A DNA stretch of 64,000 nucleotides. Source: Pseudomonadota bacterium (lineage in GTDB: Bacteria > Myxococcota_A > UBA796 > SXON01). Made by a program: the position numbers and the translations under genes. Position 1 is the first letter of the stretch. Each line of letters begins with the position of its first letter. Below are positions 1 to 9,456 of the stretch, in pieces. Where the stretch lies: contig JAUXQH010000122.1 in assembly GCA_030685065.1 (NCBI GenBank), forward strand, positions 34,740 to 98,739. The letters are read 5' to 3'. The notes under the pieces were generated by a model. It saw nothing but the letters and a program-made list of their open reading frames with translations, did no database searches and was not told the origin of the DNA.

Positions 1-246
1 GTGTGGGTGCGCGAGCTCGGCTTCGGCATCAACCGCGCGATGACGGCGTCCCGCCGCGTCACCGATGTGGGCACCTACGAGCGCATGTGCGGCGTCCACG
101 TGTCCCTCGGAGCCAAGCACGCGGTGTACGCGAAGGCGGGGTTCAGCAAGCGCAAGGCGCGGTTTCACGTGGACGTGTTCTGCGCGACCGAGCGGGTGGA
201 GGTGGATGGCGGGGTGGTGTTCGAGGGGGGTGGGTGGGTTTGGTAA
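1..246 (+). CDS. 3' end of an M29-like aminopeptidase (partial)
   Basis: The reading frame is open from the window edge, so the true start lies upstream and only about 81 C-terminal residues are seen. The segment reads ELGFGIN, then VTDVGTYERMCGVHVSLG, then ARFHVDVF and a final VDGGVVF. This order (ELGxGxN, a GxxHxSLG glycine/histidine block, an FHxD block, then xDGxxVF) resembles the C-terminal metal-binding half of M29-type leucyl aminopeptidases, which remove N-terminal residues from peptides in the cytosol. The family call rests on this short tail alone and could be wrong for a related metallopeptidase-like family. The next gene begins 64 bases downstream on the same strand. Confidence 0.5.
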   Translation: MWVRELGFGINRAMTASRRVTDVGTYERMCGVHVSLGAKHAVYAKAGFSKRKARFHVDVFCATERVEVDGGVVFEGGGWVW

Positions 247-310
247 ACCCGACTGTCAGGTGACGCGTTGCTGGACACCGCGCCCCCTCGCGACCGGGTA
301 ACAGGGCTGC

Positions 311-1096
311 ATGGCACGCAAGGACTCGATCTCCCACCTGGGGCGCCACTCGACGCCCTCCCCCACCCTCATCCGCGAGATCGTCGCCCTCGGCAAGGCC
401 GCCGTGCCGCGGCTCTGCGCCCTCGCGACGCACCGCGCGGGCTGGGCCCCCGAGGGAACCCCGCAGAACAACGCCGCGCGCGGCGCCATCTACGTCCTGC
501 GGCTCCTCCACGATGCCGACGCCATCCCGGCCCTGATCGAGGTCCTCACCGAGGCCCCGGTCGACAGCGCGGTCGTCCGCTCGGCGGCGTGGGCCCTCCC
601 CGGCTTCGGCGCGGCCGTCGTGGAGCCGTTGCTCCCCCACGCCCTGGAGGGCAGCCGCTGGATCGAGGCCACCGAGGTGCTCGCGGAGTGCGGGGTGCGC
701 GACGAGCGCATCGTCCAGCGCATCCTGGCGGTCCTCGCCGTGGCTCCGATCCCGGGAGCCGAGGCCGTCCGCTCCTACGGCGACCCGACCCTGGTCGGCC
801 CGCTCCAGGCGACGTTCGACGCCGCGGTCCCCGCCGGTGATCCCACCGGCGAGGAGCTCAACGTGCTCATCGCCGTGCTCGACGTCATCCTCGAGCTCGG
901 CGTGCCCGACGAGGCCCGGGCCCAGCGCCTCCAGATGGTGTTCGGTCGCTACAAGGGTGCCCTGCAGAAGAAGCAGGAGACGGTCGCGGAGATGAAGGCG
1001 GTGCTCGCCGATCTCGGGGCCGCGGGAGTGGACGTGACGAAGGCGGCCACGCGAAACCGGGTGGCGGCCGAGGTGGTGAGGCGTCGCAAGGGGTGA
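311..1096 (+). CDS. HEAT-repeat-like protein
   Basis: The product has 261 residues and no signal peptide, so it is probably cytosolic. Most of it is alpha-helical with repeated features typical of HEAT/PBS-lyase-like repeats: a helix containing AIPALIEVL, a Pro/Gly turn, a helix with AAWALPGFG, then VVEPLLPHAL and further units. The C-terminus is basic and helical (QKKQETVAEMKAVLADLG and ending VVRRRKG). HEAT repeats usually serve as protein-protein scaffolds, and no catalytic motif is visible. The specific partner is unknown. The toxin-antitoxin pair downstream is separated by 85 bases and a palindrome, so co-transcription is doubtful. Confidence 0.7.
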   Translation: MARKDSISHLGRHSTPSPTLIREIVALGKAAVPRLCALATHRAGWAPEGTPQNNAARGAIYVLRLLHDADAIPALIEVLTEAPVDSAVVRSAAWALPGFGAAVVEPLLPHALEGSRWIEATEVLAECGVRDERIVQRILAVLAVAPIPGAEAVRSYGDPTLVGPLQATFDAAVPAGDPTGEELNVLIAVLDVILELGVPDEARAQRLQMVFGRYKGALQKKQETVAEMKAVLADLGAAGVDVTKAATRNRVAAEVVRRRKG

Positions 1097-1153
1097 GACG
1101 GTGGGGGATCGCGCCGGCGCGCACCTTGGCCTTGACGCGGTCCCCGAGCAGCA

Positions 1154-1172
1154 GTAATACTTTTCGTATTAC
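1154..1172. promoter_or_regulatory. Palindromic operator upstream of the AbrB-Doc pair
   Basis: A perfect 7-bp inverted repeat, GTAATAC-TTTTC-GTATTAC, ends 9 bases before the antitoxin GTG start. It is AT-rich in an otherwise very GC-rich setting. AbrB/MazE-fold antitoxins commonly bind palindromes overlapping their own promoter, so this is the likely autoregulatory site. That role is inferred from position and symmetry. Confidence 0.6.
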
Positions 1173-1181
1173 GGAGTCGCC

Positions 1182-1412
1182 GTGGCACTCGTACACAAGA
1201 CCGTCCAGCGCGTAGGCAACAGCAGCGGCGTCGTGCTTCCGCCCGAGATCCTGAAGGAAGCGGGGTTCGAGCGGGGGGACGAGATCATCATCCGCGCCGA
1301 GCGGGGACAGATCGTCATCTCGCCGCGCGTCGCCATCCGCGAGGAGGTGATTCAGGCCGCCGAGACGGTCATCGCCCGGTATGACGCCGTCTTTCGGAAG
1401 TTGGCGCAGTGA
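1182..1412 (+). CDS. AbrB/SpoVT-MazE-fold antitoxin
   Basis: The 76-residue product has the swapped-hairpin AbrB pattern: VQRVGNSSGVVLPPEILKEAG followed by RGDEIIIRAERGQIVISP. This is the MazE/SpoVT DNA-binding fold, which dimerises to bind DNA. The remaining C-terminus (EEVIQAAETVIARYDAVF) is helical and is the expected toxin-neutralising tail. The start is GTG, just after a perfect inverted repeat. The stop overlaps the toxin start (GTGA), so the two are translationally coupled. It probably represses the operon and binds the Doc toxin. Doc is classically paired with Phd, whereas here the partner has an AbrB fold. Confidence 0.88.
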   Translation: MALVHKTVQRVGNSSGVVLPPEILKEAGFERGDEIIIRAERGQIVISPRVAIREEVIQAAETVIARYDAVFRKLAQ

Positions 1413-1786
1413 CCTTCCTCGCGCGGGAGGAGATCCTCCGCGTGCACGCGATGCTCCTCGAGCTCTACGGGGGGGCGCACGGCCTGCGCGACGAGGGGCT
1501 GCTGCTCTCGGCGCTTGCCCAGCCCGAGTCGAGCTTCGATGGCGCGTACCTGCATGTCGACATCCCTGAGATGGCGGCCGCCTACGGGTTCCACCTCGCC
1601 CAGAATCACCCGTTTCTCGACGGGAACAAGCGGACCGCGCTCGCCGCGATGCTCGTGTTCCTCGAGCTGAACGGCCGCCCGCTCCACGTTGGCCAGGAGG
1701 AGCTCTACGCGGTGATGTTGGGTGTCGCGGAGGGACGCGTGGCGAAGGGCGCCCTGGCCGCCTGGGTGAGGGAGCGGGCCCGGTGA
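1409..1786 (+). CDS. doc: Doc-type (death on curing) Fic-fold toxin
   Basis: The 125-residue protein carries the Fic/Doc active-site motif HPFLDGNKRTA at about residues 71-81, containing the catalytic His, the acidic residue and the GNKR anion-binding loop. The N-terminal LRDEGLLLSALAQPESSF is also typical of Doc. Doc proteins phosphorylate elongation factor Tu and stop translation. The size matches the family. Translation starts at a GTG overlapping the antitoxin stop. Residues and length appear intact, so it is probably a functional toxin. Confidence 0.92.
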   Translation: MTFLAREEILRVHAMLLELYGGAHGLRDEGLLLSALAQPESSFDGAYLHVDIPEMAAAYGFHLAQNHPFLDGNKRTALAAMLVFLELNGRPLHVGQEELYAVMLGVAEGRVAKGALAAWVRERAR

Positions 1787-1794
1787 GGGCTCGC

Positions 1795-1832
1795 CCTCAC
1801 ACCAGCCCTCACACCAGCCGTCACACCAGCCG

Positions 1833-1842
<10 letters not shown>
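1795..1842 (+). repeat. Four tandem 12-bp units
   Basis: Four consecutive units of the type CCTCACACCAGC are present, the last two diverging. They lie between the doc stop and the 3' end of the convergent dehydrogenase gene and overlap the last codons of that gene. Nothing indicates a function. Confidence 0.75.
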
Positions 1843-4025
<2,183 letters not shown>

Positions 4026-4106
4026 GGTGCCTCCGGGCGCACGGGTTCTGAAGCGCGCAGGTCTAACACGTGCGGCCGGAGATCGATTGGCGGGCGCCGC
4101 TGTGGG

Positions 4107-4811
4107 CTACTTCGGCGGGGTGGCCGGCGCCGAGACGGCGGGGACCGGGACCGCGCCGGCGGGTGCCGGGGCCGCTGCGATGCGGGCGGCGAGCGTGTCG
4201 TAGACGGTGCGGTCCGGCACGCCCTCGCACTGGACGAGCAGCCCCTGGGCCTTCGGCACGTCCCCCTCGGTGACGGCGAGCATGCCCTCCAAGCAGTACC
4301 AGGTCACGACGTTCGAGGTCGCGCGGGCGGCGTCGAGCATGGCGCGGGCACCCGCGATGTCACCCTTGCGGAGCAGCGCGTCCTGGGCGAGCCGCTGGGC
4401 GTCGACGCTGTTCGGCTTGACGACGATCGCGGCGCGGGCGGCGGCGAGCGCGCCCTCGTCGTCGCCCGAGGCGGCCTTCGCGCGGCCGAGCCACACGAAC
4501 CCGTCGGGCTTGTCGGCGAACGCCGCGGTGGCCGCCGTCAGCGGCACCTCGGCCTCCTTCGGCTTGCCCCCGGCGAGGAGCGCGCGCCCCTGGCCGATCA
4601 GCGCGAGCCCGCACTGCGGCTCCTTCGCGAGCACGTCCGCGAACGCGACGACGGCCTCGTCGTTCTTGCCCGCGTTCAGCGCGGTGAAGCCGGTGCCGTA
4701 GTCGTCCGACACCTCGTCCCCGCACTTCCACGCCGCGGGCGGCGGCGGCGCCGGCTTCTTGGCGTGGGCGGTAAAGGGGAGGAGCAACACCACGAGGAGG
4801 AGCGTGCGCAT
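4107..4811 (-). CDS. Secreted TPR-type repeat protein
   Basis: About 234 residues start with a Sec-type signal peptide, MRTLLLVVLLLPFTAHA, cleaved at AHA-KK. The mature part has tetratricopeptide-like helical pairs: FTALNAGKNDEAVVAFADVL, ALIGQGRALLAGGKPKEAEV, and VWLGRAKAASGDDEGALAAA. A low-complexity Ala/Pro C-terminus follows. It probably acts in the periplasm as a scaffold; no partner is evident. An in-frame ATG five codons upstream is also possible. It is divergent from the amidohydrolase lipoprotein, with a 75-base shared promoter region. Confidence 0.8.
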   Translation of the reverse strand: MRTLLLVVLLLPFTAHAKKPAPPPPAAWKCGDEVSDDYGTGFTALNAGKNDEAVVAFADVLAKEPQCGLALIGQGRALLAGGKPKEAEVPLTAATAAFADKPDGFVWLGRAKAASGDDEGALAAARAAIVVKPNSVDAQRLAQDALLRKGDIAGARAMLDAARATSNVVTWYCLEGMLAVTEGDVPKAQGLLVQCEGVPDRTVYDTLAARIAAAPAPAGAVPVPAVSAPATPPK

Positions 4812-4886
4812 GGCGCACGGTACCATGCGGACCCGCCGAACGAGGGCCCCACCGATCCCGCGCGCCGCGCCGGCCGTATCCCTGCC

Positions 4887-6014
4887 ATGCTCCTCGCCCT
4901 CCTGCTCGCGTGCGGCGCCCACCGCGCCTCCGATCCTCGAGACACCGCCGAGGTCGCCGAGGGCGCCCCGCGCGCCCCCTCCTTCGCGCTCGGCGCGGGC
5001 TGCGTGGCGCCGGCGGCCGCCCATTTCGTGCTCGCGGGCGGCACCGTCGATGGGGTGGGCCGCGCCGATGTGGAGGTCGACCAGGGCCGCATCGTGTCCG
5101 TCGGCCCCGCGCCCGAGGGCGGGTTCGGCCCGGACGTCGCCATCGTGGACGTGACCGGCGCCTGGCTCACCCCCGCGGTCATCGACAGCCACGTGCACCT
5201 CGCCTACCTGCCCGAGGGCGACGAGATGGCGCGGGGCGGCATCGCCGCGGTGGTCGACCTCGCCGCGCCCACCGCCTGGCTCTCGGCCGACCACGCGCCC
5301 CTCCGCGTCGTGGCCTCCGGCCCGATGATCACGGCGGTGGGCGGCTACCCCACGGAGGGCTGGGGCCGGAACGGCTACGGCCTGGAGGTCACCAGCGCGG
5401 CCGAGGGGGCCGACGCGGTCGACACGCTCTACGGTCTGGGCGCGCGCGTCATCAAGCTCCCGGTCACGTCGGGCCCACAGTTGGCCGCGGACGTGGCGGC
5501 AGCCGTCGTCACACGGGCGCACGCGCTCGGGATCCCCGTGGTGTCGCACGCGCTCGACGACGCGGACGCCGCCCTGGCCGCCGCCGCGGGCATCGACGCG
5601 CTCGCACACACGCCGGTGTCCCCGCTTTCCGCCCCGACGCTCGCCGCCTGGAGCGGCCGCGCGGTGATCTCCACCCTCGGCGCGTTCGGTGGCAGCGACG
5701 CCGCCGTGGCCAACCTCGCCGCGCTCGAGGCCGCGGGCGCGACCATCCTCTACGGCACCGACTTCGGCAACAGCCGCACGGCCGGCGTGAATGCCGGCGA
5801 GCTGGCCCTGCTGGTCGAAGCGGGGCTCACGCCCGCGGAGGTGATCGCCGCCACGACCTCGACGCCCGCTGCGTTCTGGGGCCTCGACGACCTCGGCGCG
5901 ATCGCTCCCGGCAAGGCCGCGAGCCTGCTCGTACTGCCGGGCGATCCGCGCGTGGACCCCACGGTGCTCGCGTCCGCGACGGCGGTGTACCTGGACGGCG
6001 TGCGGATGGAGTGA
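4887..6014 (+). CDS. Amidohydrolase-family lipoprotein (paralog 1)
   Basis: The 375-residue product has a very short lipoprotein signal, MLLALLLAC, with the lipidated Cys at 9. The mature part is an amidohydrolase-fold TIM barrel. Visible metal and catalytic elements are the DSHVHL motif, the bridging Lys in VIKLP, His residues in VVSHALD and ALAHTP, and the catalytic Asp in ILYGTDFGN. The C-terminal APGKAASLLVLPGDP is typical of the imidazolonepropionase/prolidase-like branch. It likely hydrolyses a cyclic amide or peptide substrate at the envelope; the substrate is unknown. A second, larger paralog lies at 15602-17434, on the other side of the accessory island. Confidence 0.85.
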   Translation: MLLALLLACGAHRASDPRDTAEVAEGAPRAPSFALGAGCVAPAAAHFVLAGGTVDGVGRADVEVDQGRIVSVGPAPEGGFGPDVAIVDVTGAWLTPAVIDSHVHLAYLPEGDEMARGGIAAVVDLAAPTAWLSADHAPLRVVASGPMITAVGGYPTEGWGRNGYGLEVTSAAEGADAVDTLYGLGARVIKLPVTSGPQLAADVAAAVVTRAHALGIPVVSHALDDADAALAAAAGIDALAHTPVSPLSAPTLAAWSGRAVISTLGAFGGSDAAVANLAALEAAGATILYGTDFGNSRTAGVNAGELALLVEAGLTPAEVIAATTSTPAAFWGLDDLGAIAPGKAASLLVLPGDPRVDPTVLASATAVYLDGVRME

Positions 6015-6055
6015 CGCTGGGGTCACGATGGGCGCGTCCCCGTCGAGGACGCCGG

Positions 6056-6143
6056 GGCCGGCCCCTTCCGGGCTCGCTCGCGCTCGGTCGGCGCGCGCTC
6101 CCCGAGCCGAGCGCGCGCCGGACCGGCCGGCCAGGGGCCGGCC
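6056..6143. repeat. Composite nested hairpin
   Basis: Outer arms GGCCGGCCCC (6056-6065) and GGGGCCGGCC (6134-6143) are perfect complements. Between them an inner perfect stem, GGCGCGCGCT (6090-6099) with AGCGCGCGCC (6110-6119), has a 10-base loop. It starts 42 bases after the amidohydrolase stop and could terminate its transcript, although no T-tract follows. It may also be a repeat-element remnant. Confidence 0.6.
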
Positions 6144-6302
6144 GCCCTCCAGGGGCCTCGCGCGCGGATTGTTGAGGGTGTCGCCTTCGGGGTGATGAAG
6201 GGTAGCGGTCGCGTGTGTCATGGACGCCTCCGGGTTGGTCTGACGCCCGATCGTGCTTGCGGCGGTGGTGGCGCTGCGTTCCGGTTGCAACGGTGCGATG
6301 GT

Positions 6303-6550
6303 CGTTTTTTGCCTTCGTCCGGGACGAACACCAAATTCGGCGGCCGCGGGGGGCGTGCGGACGGGTGTGACGCGCGAATAGGCGCCATTGTTTCGATTCG
6401 TATTGGACGAACAGCGAATTCGGCGCCCGTGTGAGGCGTGCGTGCGGGTGTGACGCGCGGACGGGTGCCGTTTTTTGCCTTCGTCCGGCACGAACAGGAA
6501 ATTCGGCGGGTCGATGAGCGGGCCCGACGGACGCCGCCTCACGCCCGGCA
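6303..6550. repeat. Three degenerate tandem repeats of about 83 bp
   Basis: Units begin near 6303, 6388 and 6471. Each starts with a T-rich stretch, then a dyad TTCGT-N5-ACGAA (fully palindromic as TTCGTCC-G-GGACGAA in unit 1), then ACA followed by AATTCGGCG, and in units 1 and 2 also GGGTGTGACGCGCG. The third unit diverges after the AATTCGGCG block. The function is unknown; the conserved dyads could be protein-binding sites. Confidence 0.7.
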
Positions 6551-6968
6551 GTGGACCGACCCCTGTCCGGTTGCCGGGTTCGCTCCGACGCCTCCCGACC
6601 CAGAATTGGACCGAAGCGACGGGATCGGCTGAGGTGGATCACACCCAAGTCGGACGGGCCCCACGACAACTGGTTTGATTTCGTCCCCGGGGAGGGTTCA
6701 CCTACGCACCCTTCGGTACGGAAGTCGGGTAGTTCTCGGACAGTGCGCATTCCCTCTCATGGCCTCGATGGCAACTGCGACCCACGCGAGGTCGCCTCCA
6801 TCTGGCGGGTGGACGCGTAAAAATATCGGGGCCGCCGGGCGGAAGGGCGGCCTCTGCGGCCCTTCGGCGAGCAACCTGTATCTCCGGGCAAACCAGAGCC
6901 CCGGGTCTCGGGCGCCTCCCTCGGCTAGATGATGGCTCAGTTTCCCGGCAGAGGCTAAGGTGCACCTC

Positions 6969-8459
6969 ATGTCTGACCTCCCCTACAGCCGCCTCATCAG
7001 CCCGCGCAGAGCGCGAAACAGTACCATGGATGACCGCTCGATGGCCGAGGAGGCCATCAGTGATCGTGGACGCATACTCTTTTCGGGTCCATTCCGCCGG
7101 TTGCAAGGCAAGGCGCAGGTCTTTCCCCTTGAGCCCAATGCCGCAGTCCGAACGCGCCTCACGCACAGCCTCGAAGTCGCACATCACGGACGAGCGATCG
7201 CGCGGCGAATCGTGGACAGCCTCGGAGATGCCGCCGAAGCACTTGGGCTCGACAATTCCCGGGCCGTGGCGTTTGTAGAATTGGCCGAGACGGCATGCCT
7301 CATGCATGATCTTGGCAACCCACCCTTCGGACATTTTGGCGAGGCGGCCATCCAGGGATGGTTCAAGCAGCACGGCCTCACGGCGGCAAGAACAGCAGTC
7401 TCCCTCCCGGAGCGGACTGAAGACATAGGTGCCCCGGGGGCGCAAGCGCTCGCTGCTTTCGCCGTAGGCGAGTTTCGCGACTTTCTAGACTTCGACGGGA
7501 ACCCACAGGGCTTTCGGATTGTGACCAAGCTCCAATGGAATCTTGACCACAACGGCTTGAATCTAACGTATACCCAACTTGCCGCGTATCTTAAGTACCT
7601 CTATCCGCCGGGCAGCACGGGCGAAGATCTCCAGTTCGGCAAGAAGGCCGGCTACTTCCATACGGAAGCAGCCTTGATGTCGGATCTCCGGAAAGAGCTC
7701 GGCCTACCGGAAGCCGCTCGCCATCCGTTGGCGTACATCATGGAGGCAGCCGATGACATCGCCTACTGCCTCAGTGATATTGAGGATGGGATTGAGAAGG
7801 GCATCCTCGGACAGGAGGAAGCGCTCCGAAGGCTCAATGAGGCTTGGGATTCACTCGAGCGACCTCCCGGCTCAACCAATCTTATCGAGCACTACGCTGA
7901 CGGAAAATCCGACTTCTTTCTCCTTAAGGTGAAGCTGACGCGGCACTTGGTGGAAAGTGCAGCGGCGGAGTACACAAAGCACCATGCCAAGGTCCTGGAG
8001 GGGAGTGCAGGATCTTTACTCGACAGCGATGACGTGCCGTCAGACGAGGTACTCGCCCTGAAGGCGTTGAAGCGCTTTGCCCGGAAGCACCTGTTCAGGA
8101 ACTACGATGCCGAGTCCGTGGAATTGGCGGGCTACGCCACGATCACTGGATTGCTGGAGCGGTATCGCCCGCTGTTGACGTGCACCTCGGAGGACATGGA
8201 GAGGGTCGAGGCTTTCATCGAAAAGGGGAAGAAGCTCGGTGACGGCAAGGAACTTCTGGTGCGCCTCTACAATCGGCTGCCCAAAAAGTACCGTGCAGCC
8301 TATTGGCATGCGCGTCAGAACGTTGCAGCCAAAGGCGCGGGAGCGGGTTTGGCAGAATGGCATCTCCGGGCACACTTGATCGTTGACTACGTGGCCGGCA
8401 TGACAGATGAGTTTGCGCTGCAGGAGTACCAAATGCTGTCGGGGATCAAGGTTGCATAA
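6969..8459 (+). CDS. dgt: dGTPase-family HD-domain deoxynucleoside triphosphate triphosphohydrolase
   Basis: The 496-residue protein matches the Dgt/SAMHD1-like HD superfamily. FRRLQGKAQVFPL (residues 42-54) is the family signature. The HD metal site is seen as His in RTRLTHSLEVA (H66), MHDLGNPPFGH (H113, D114) and the distal Asp in EAADDIAYCLSDIEDG. Such enzymes split dGTP or dNTPs to nucleoside and triphosphate, and some protect bacteria from phages by depleting nucleotides. The ATG at 6969 is preferred because AAGG sits 8 bases upstream; an in-frame GTG at 6960 is the alternative. Codon use and base composition differ from the flanking chromosome, suggesting acquisition. The next gene overlaps its stop. 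Confidence 0.92.
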   Translation: MSDLPYSRLISPRRARNSTMDDRSMAEEAISDRGRILFSGPFRRLQGKAQVFPLEPNAAVRTRLTHSLEVAHHGRAIARRIVDSLGDAAEALGLDNSRAVAFVELAETACLMHDLGNPPFGHFGEAAIQGWFKQHGLTAARTAVSLPERTEDIGAPGAQALAAFAVGEFRDFLDFDGNPQGFRIVTKLQWNLDHNGLNLTYTQLAAYLKYLYPPGSTGEDLQFGKKAGYFHTEAALMSDLRKELGLPEAARHPLAYIMEAADDIAYCLSDIEDGIEKGILGQEEALRRLNEAWDSLERPPGSTNLIEHYADGKSDFFLLKVKLTRHLVESAAAEYTKHHAKVLEGSAGSLLDSDDVPSDEVLALKALKRFARKHLFRNYDAESVELAGYATITGLLERYRPLLTCTSEDMERVEAFIEKGKKLGDGKELLVRLYNRLPKKYRAAYWHARQNVAAKGAGAGLAEWHLRAHLIVDYVAGMTDEFALQEYQMLSGIKVA

Positions 8460-9075
8460 ATTTGCGTTCAGGCCCCGGCTCCTCCCAGAGGGGCATCCGA
8501 TTGGCGTCGTGGAGCAACTGCTTCGACGCAACGAGGGGCCGTTCGAACTCGAATTTAGCGCCTACACCGCAGGAGAAAGACGACGCATCTTCCGCAGAGT
8601 TGTTGCAGAGGCGAATGAAGAACTGCTCATGAACCTCCTCGGCGTTCTGGAGCCGGACGAGGAACTGGCTCTACACTCAACAGTTTGGCTGGCTAACGGA
8701 CAAAAGCGTCACCTTCCGATGATCGACTTGGTGGGCCGACCGGACGTTCATCTCCTTGAGCGACTCGTAAACGTCATGCCGCCTGGGTGGGAGCTGGATT
8801 TGTCTTTGTATGACAGCGGACGCTCCTACCATGGGTATGTGGTCCGCTTGGTTGACGACGCCGACTGGGTTGCGTTCATGGGCCGACTGCTTCTTGCAAA
8901 TCACCTTGAAGAACCGGCGGTTACTGACTGGAGATGGATCGGTCATCGCCTCCTTAAGGGGTACTCCGCGCTGCGGTGGAGTTGCAACACGTCGTACTAC
9001 AGACACGCGCCTGTCTTGCTCGGGCTAACTGCGCCCCCTCGCACGTCGTTGGACGATCCGGAGTACCCCGAATGA
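8452..9075 (+). CDS. Uncharacterised protein coupled to the dGTPase
   Basis: The product is about 207 residues if translation starts at TTG 8452, which overlaps the dGTPase stop by 8 bases and has GGGG 7 bases upstream. An ATG at 8407 would add 15 residues inside the dGTPase gene. I do not recognise the family. Visible features are an acidic, soluble composition, an ELEFSAYTAGERRRIF block, LHSTVWLANGQ, a YDSGRSYHGYVVRLV segment and a C-terminal GYSALRWSCNTSYYRHAPVLL. No signal or membrane helix is seen. Tight coupling suggests it works with the dGTPase as a regulator, sensor or partner. The gene ends 78 bases before hairpin element A. Confidence 0.7.
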   Translation: MHKFAFRPRLLPEGHPIGVVEQLLRRNEGPFELEFSAYTAGERRRIFRRVVAEANEELLMNLLGVLEPDEELALHSTVWLANGQKRHLPMIDLVGRPDVHLLERLVNVMPPGWELDLSLYDSGRSYHGYVVRLVDDADWVAFMGRLLLANHLEEPAVTDWRWIGHRLLKGYSALRWSCNTSYYRHAPVLLGLTAPPRTSLDDPEYPE

Positions 9076-9152
9076 AGCCCACTCCCGTCGGTGGCATCCG
9101 GCAGCGCTTCTGCCCGTAAGGCTGGGACGTATCGGTATGACACCATTCCCAC

Positions 9153-9376
9153 GGGAACGCGCACTCGTCCGAGAACTGGCCGACATGCTGTTCGGTTCCG
9201 CCGGGGACGGCGGAACTGGCCCGGGCGCTCGAAGGCATAGCGGCGGCGGTGTCGAGTGCGCCCGGGACATGCGGTCCCGGGCGAAGGCGCCCGGGACCGG
9301 CTGCCGAGATGGCCCCACGTGGAGACGCGCACGGAAGCGGCCTGCACACCTGCGTGCCGGACAATGCACATTCCCT
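9153..9376 (+). repeat. Hairpin element A of the cassette-spacing family
   Basis: This is the first full copy of a roughly 200-base element. It has the conserved head GAACTGGCCGACATGCT and a chain of perfect stems: GTTCCGCCG/CGGCGGAAC with loop GGGA (9195-9216), a CCCGGGCGC outer stem, and a 12-bp stem with loop AAGG (9272-9299). Its ends form an imperfect inverted repeat, GGGAACGCGCACTCGTCCG at 9153 and CGGACAATGCACATTCCC at 9359. The rest of the 380-base interval 9076-9456 shows nothing else. Confidence 0.75.
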
Positions 9377-9456
9377 CATCAGTCCTCGTGGTAGTGCGCA
9401 GGACAGAGCCTCGCGCCTCCACGCGACCTTGCGCGGATGGCTGCCGCTTAGCCTGT

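Larger units (their letters stand above)
6015..6968. other. Long gene-free interval at the left edge of the accessory island
   Basis: About 950 bases separate the amidohydrolase stop from the dGTPase start. No convincing protein-coding frame was found; the open frames here overlap each other and look unlike any protein. The interval holds a composite perfect hairpin (6056-6143), three degenerate tandem repeats of about 83 bp (6303-6550), and a short sequence (about 6730-6758) matching, in reverse, the head of the hairpin elements found further right. The rest appears unstructured. Confidence 0.7.

Noticed and set aside
6303..6550. CRISPR array
   Set aside because: Only three degenerate units whose intervals are also partly similar, with no cas genes nearby.
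9137..9394. Short coding frames within elements A, B and C
   Set aside because: A partly shared ELADMLxxS peptide occurs, but the frames shift between copies and the stems, not the codons, are conserved.
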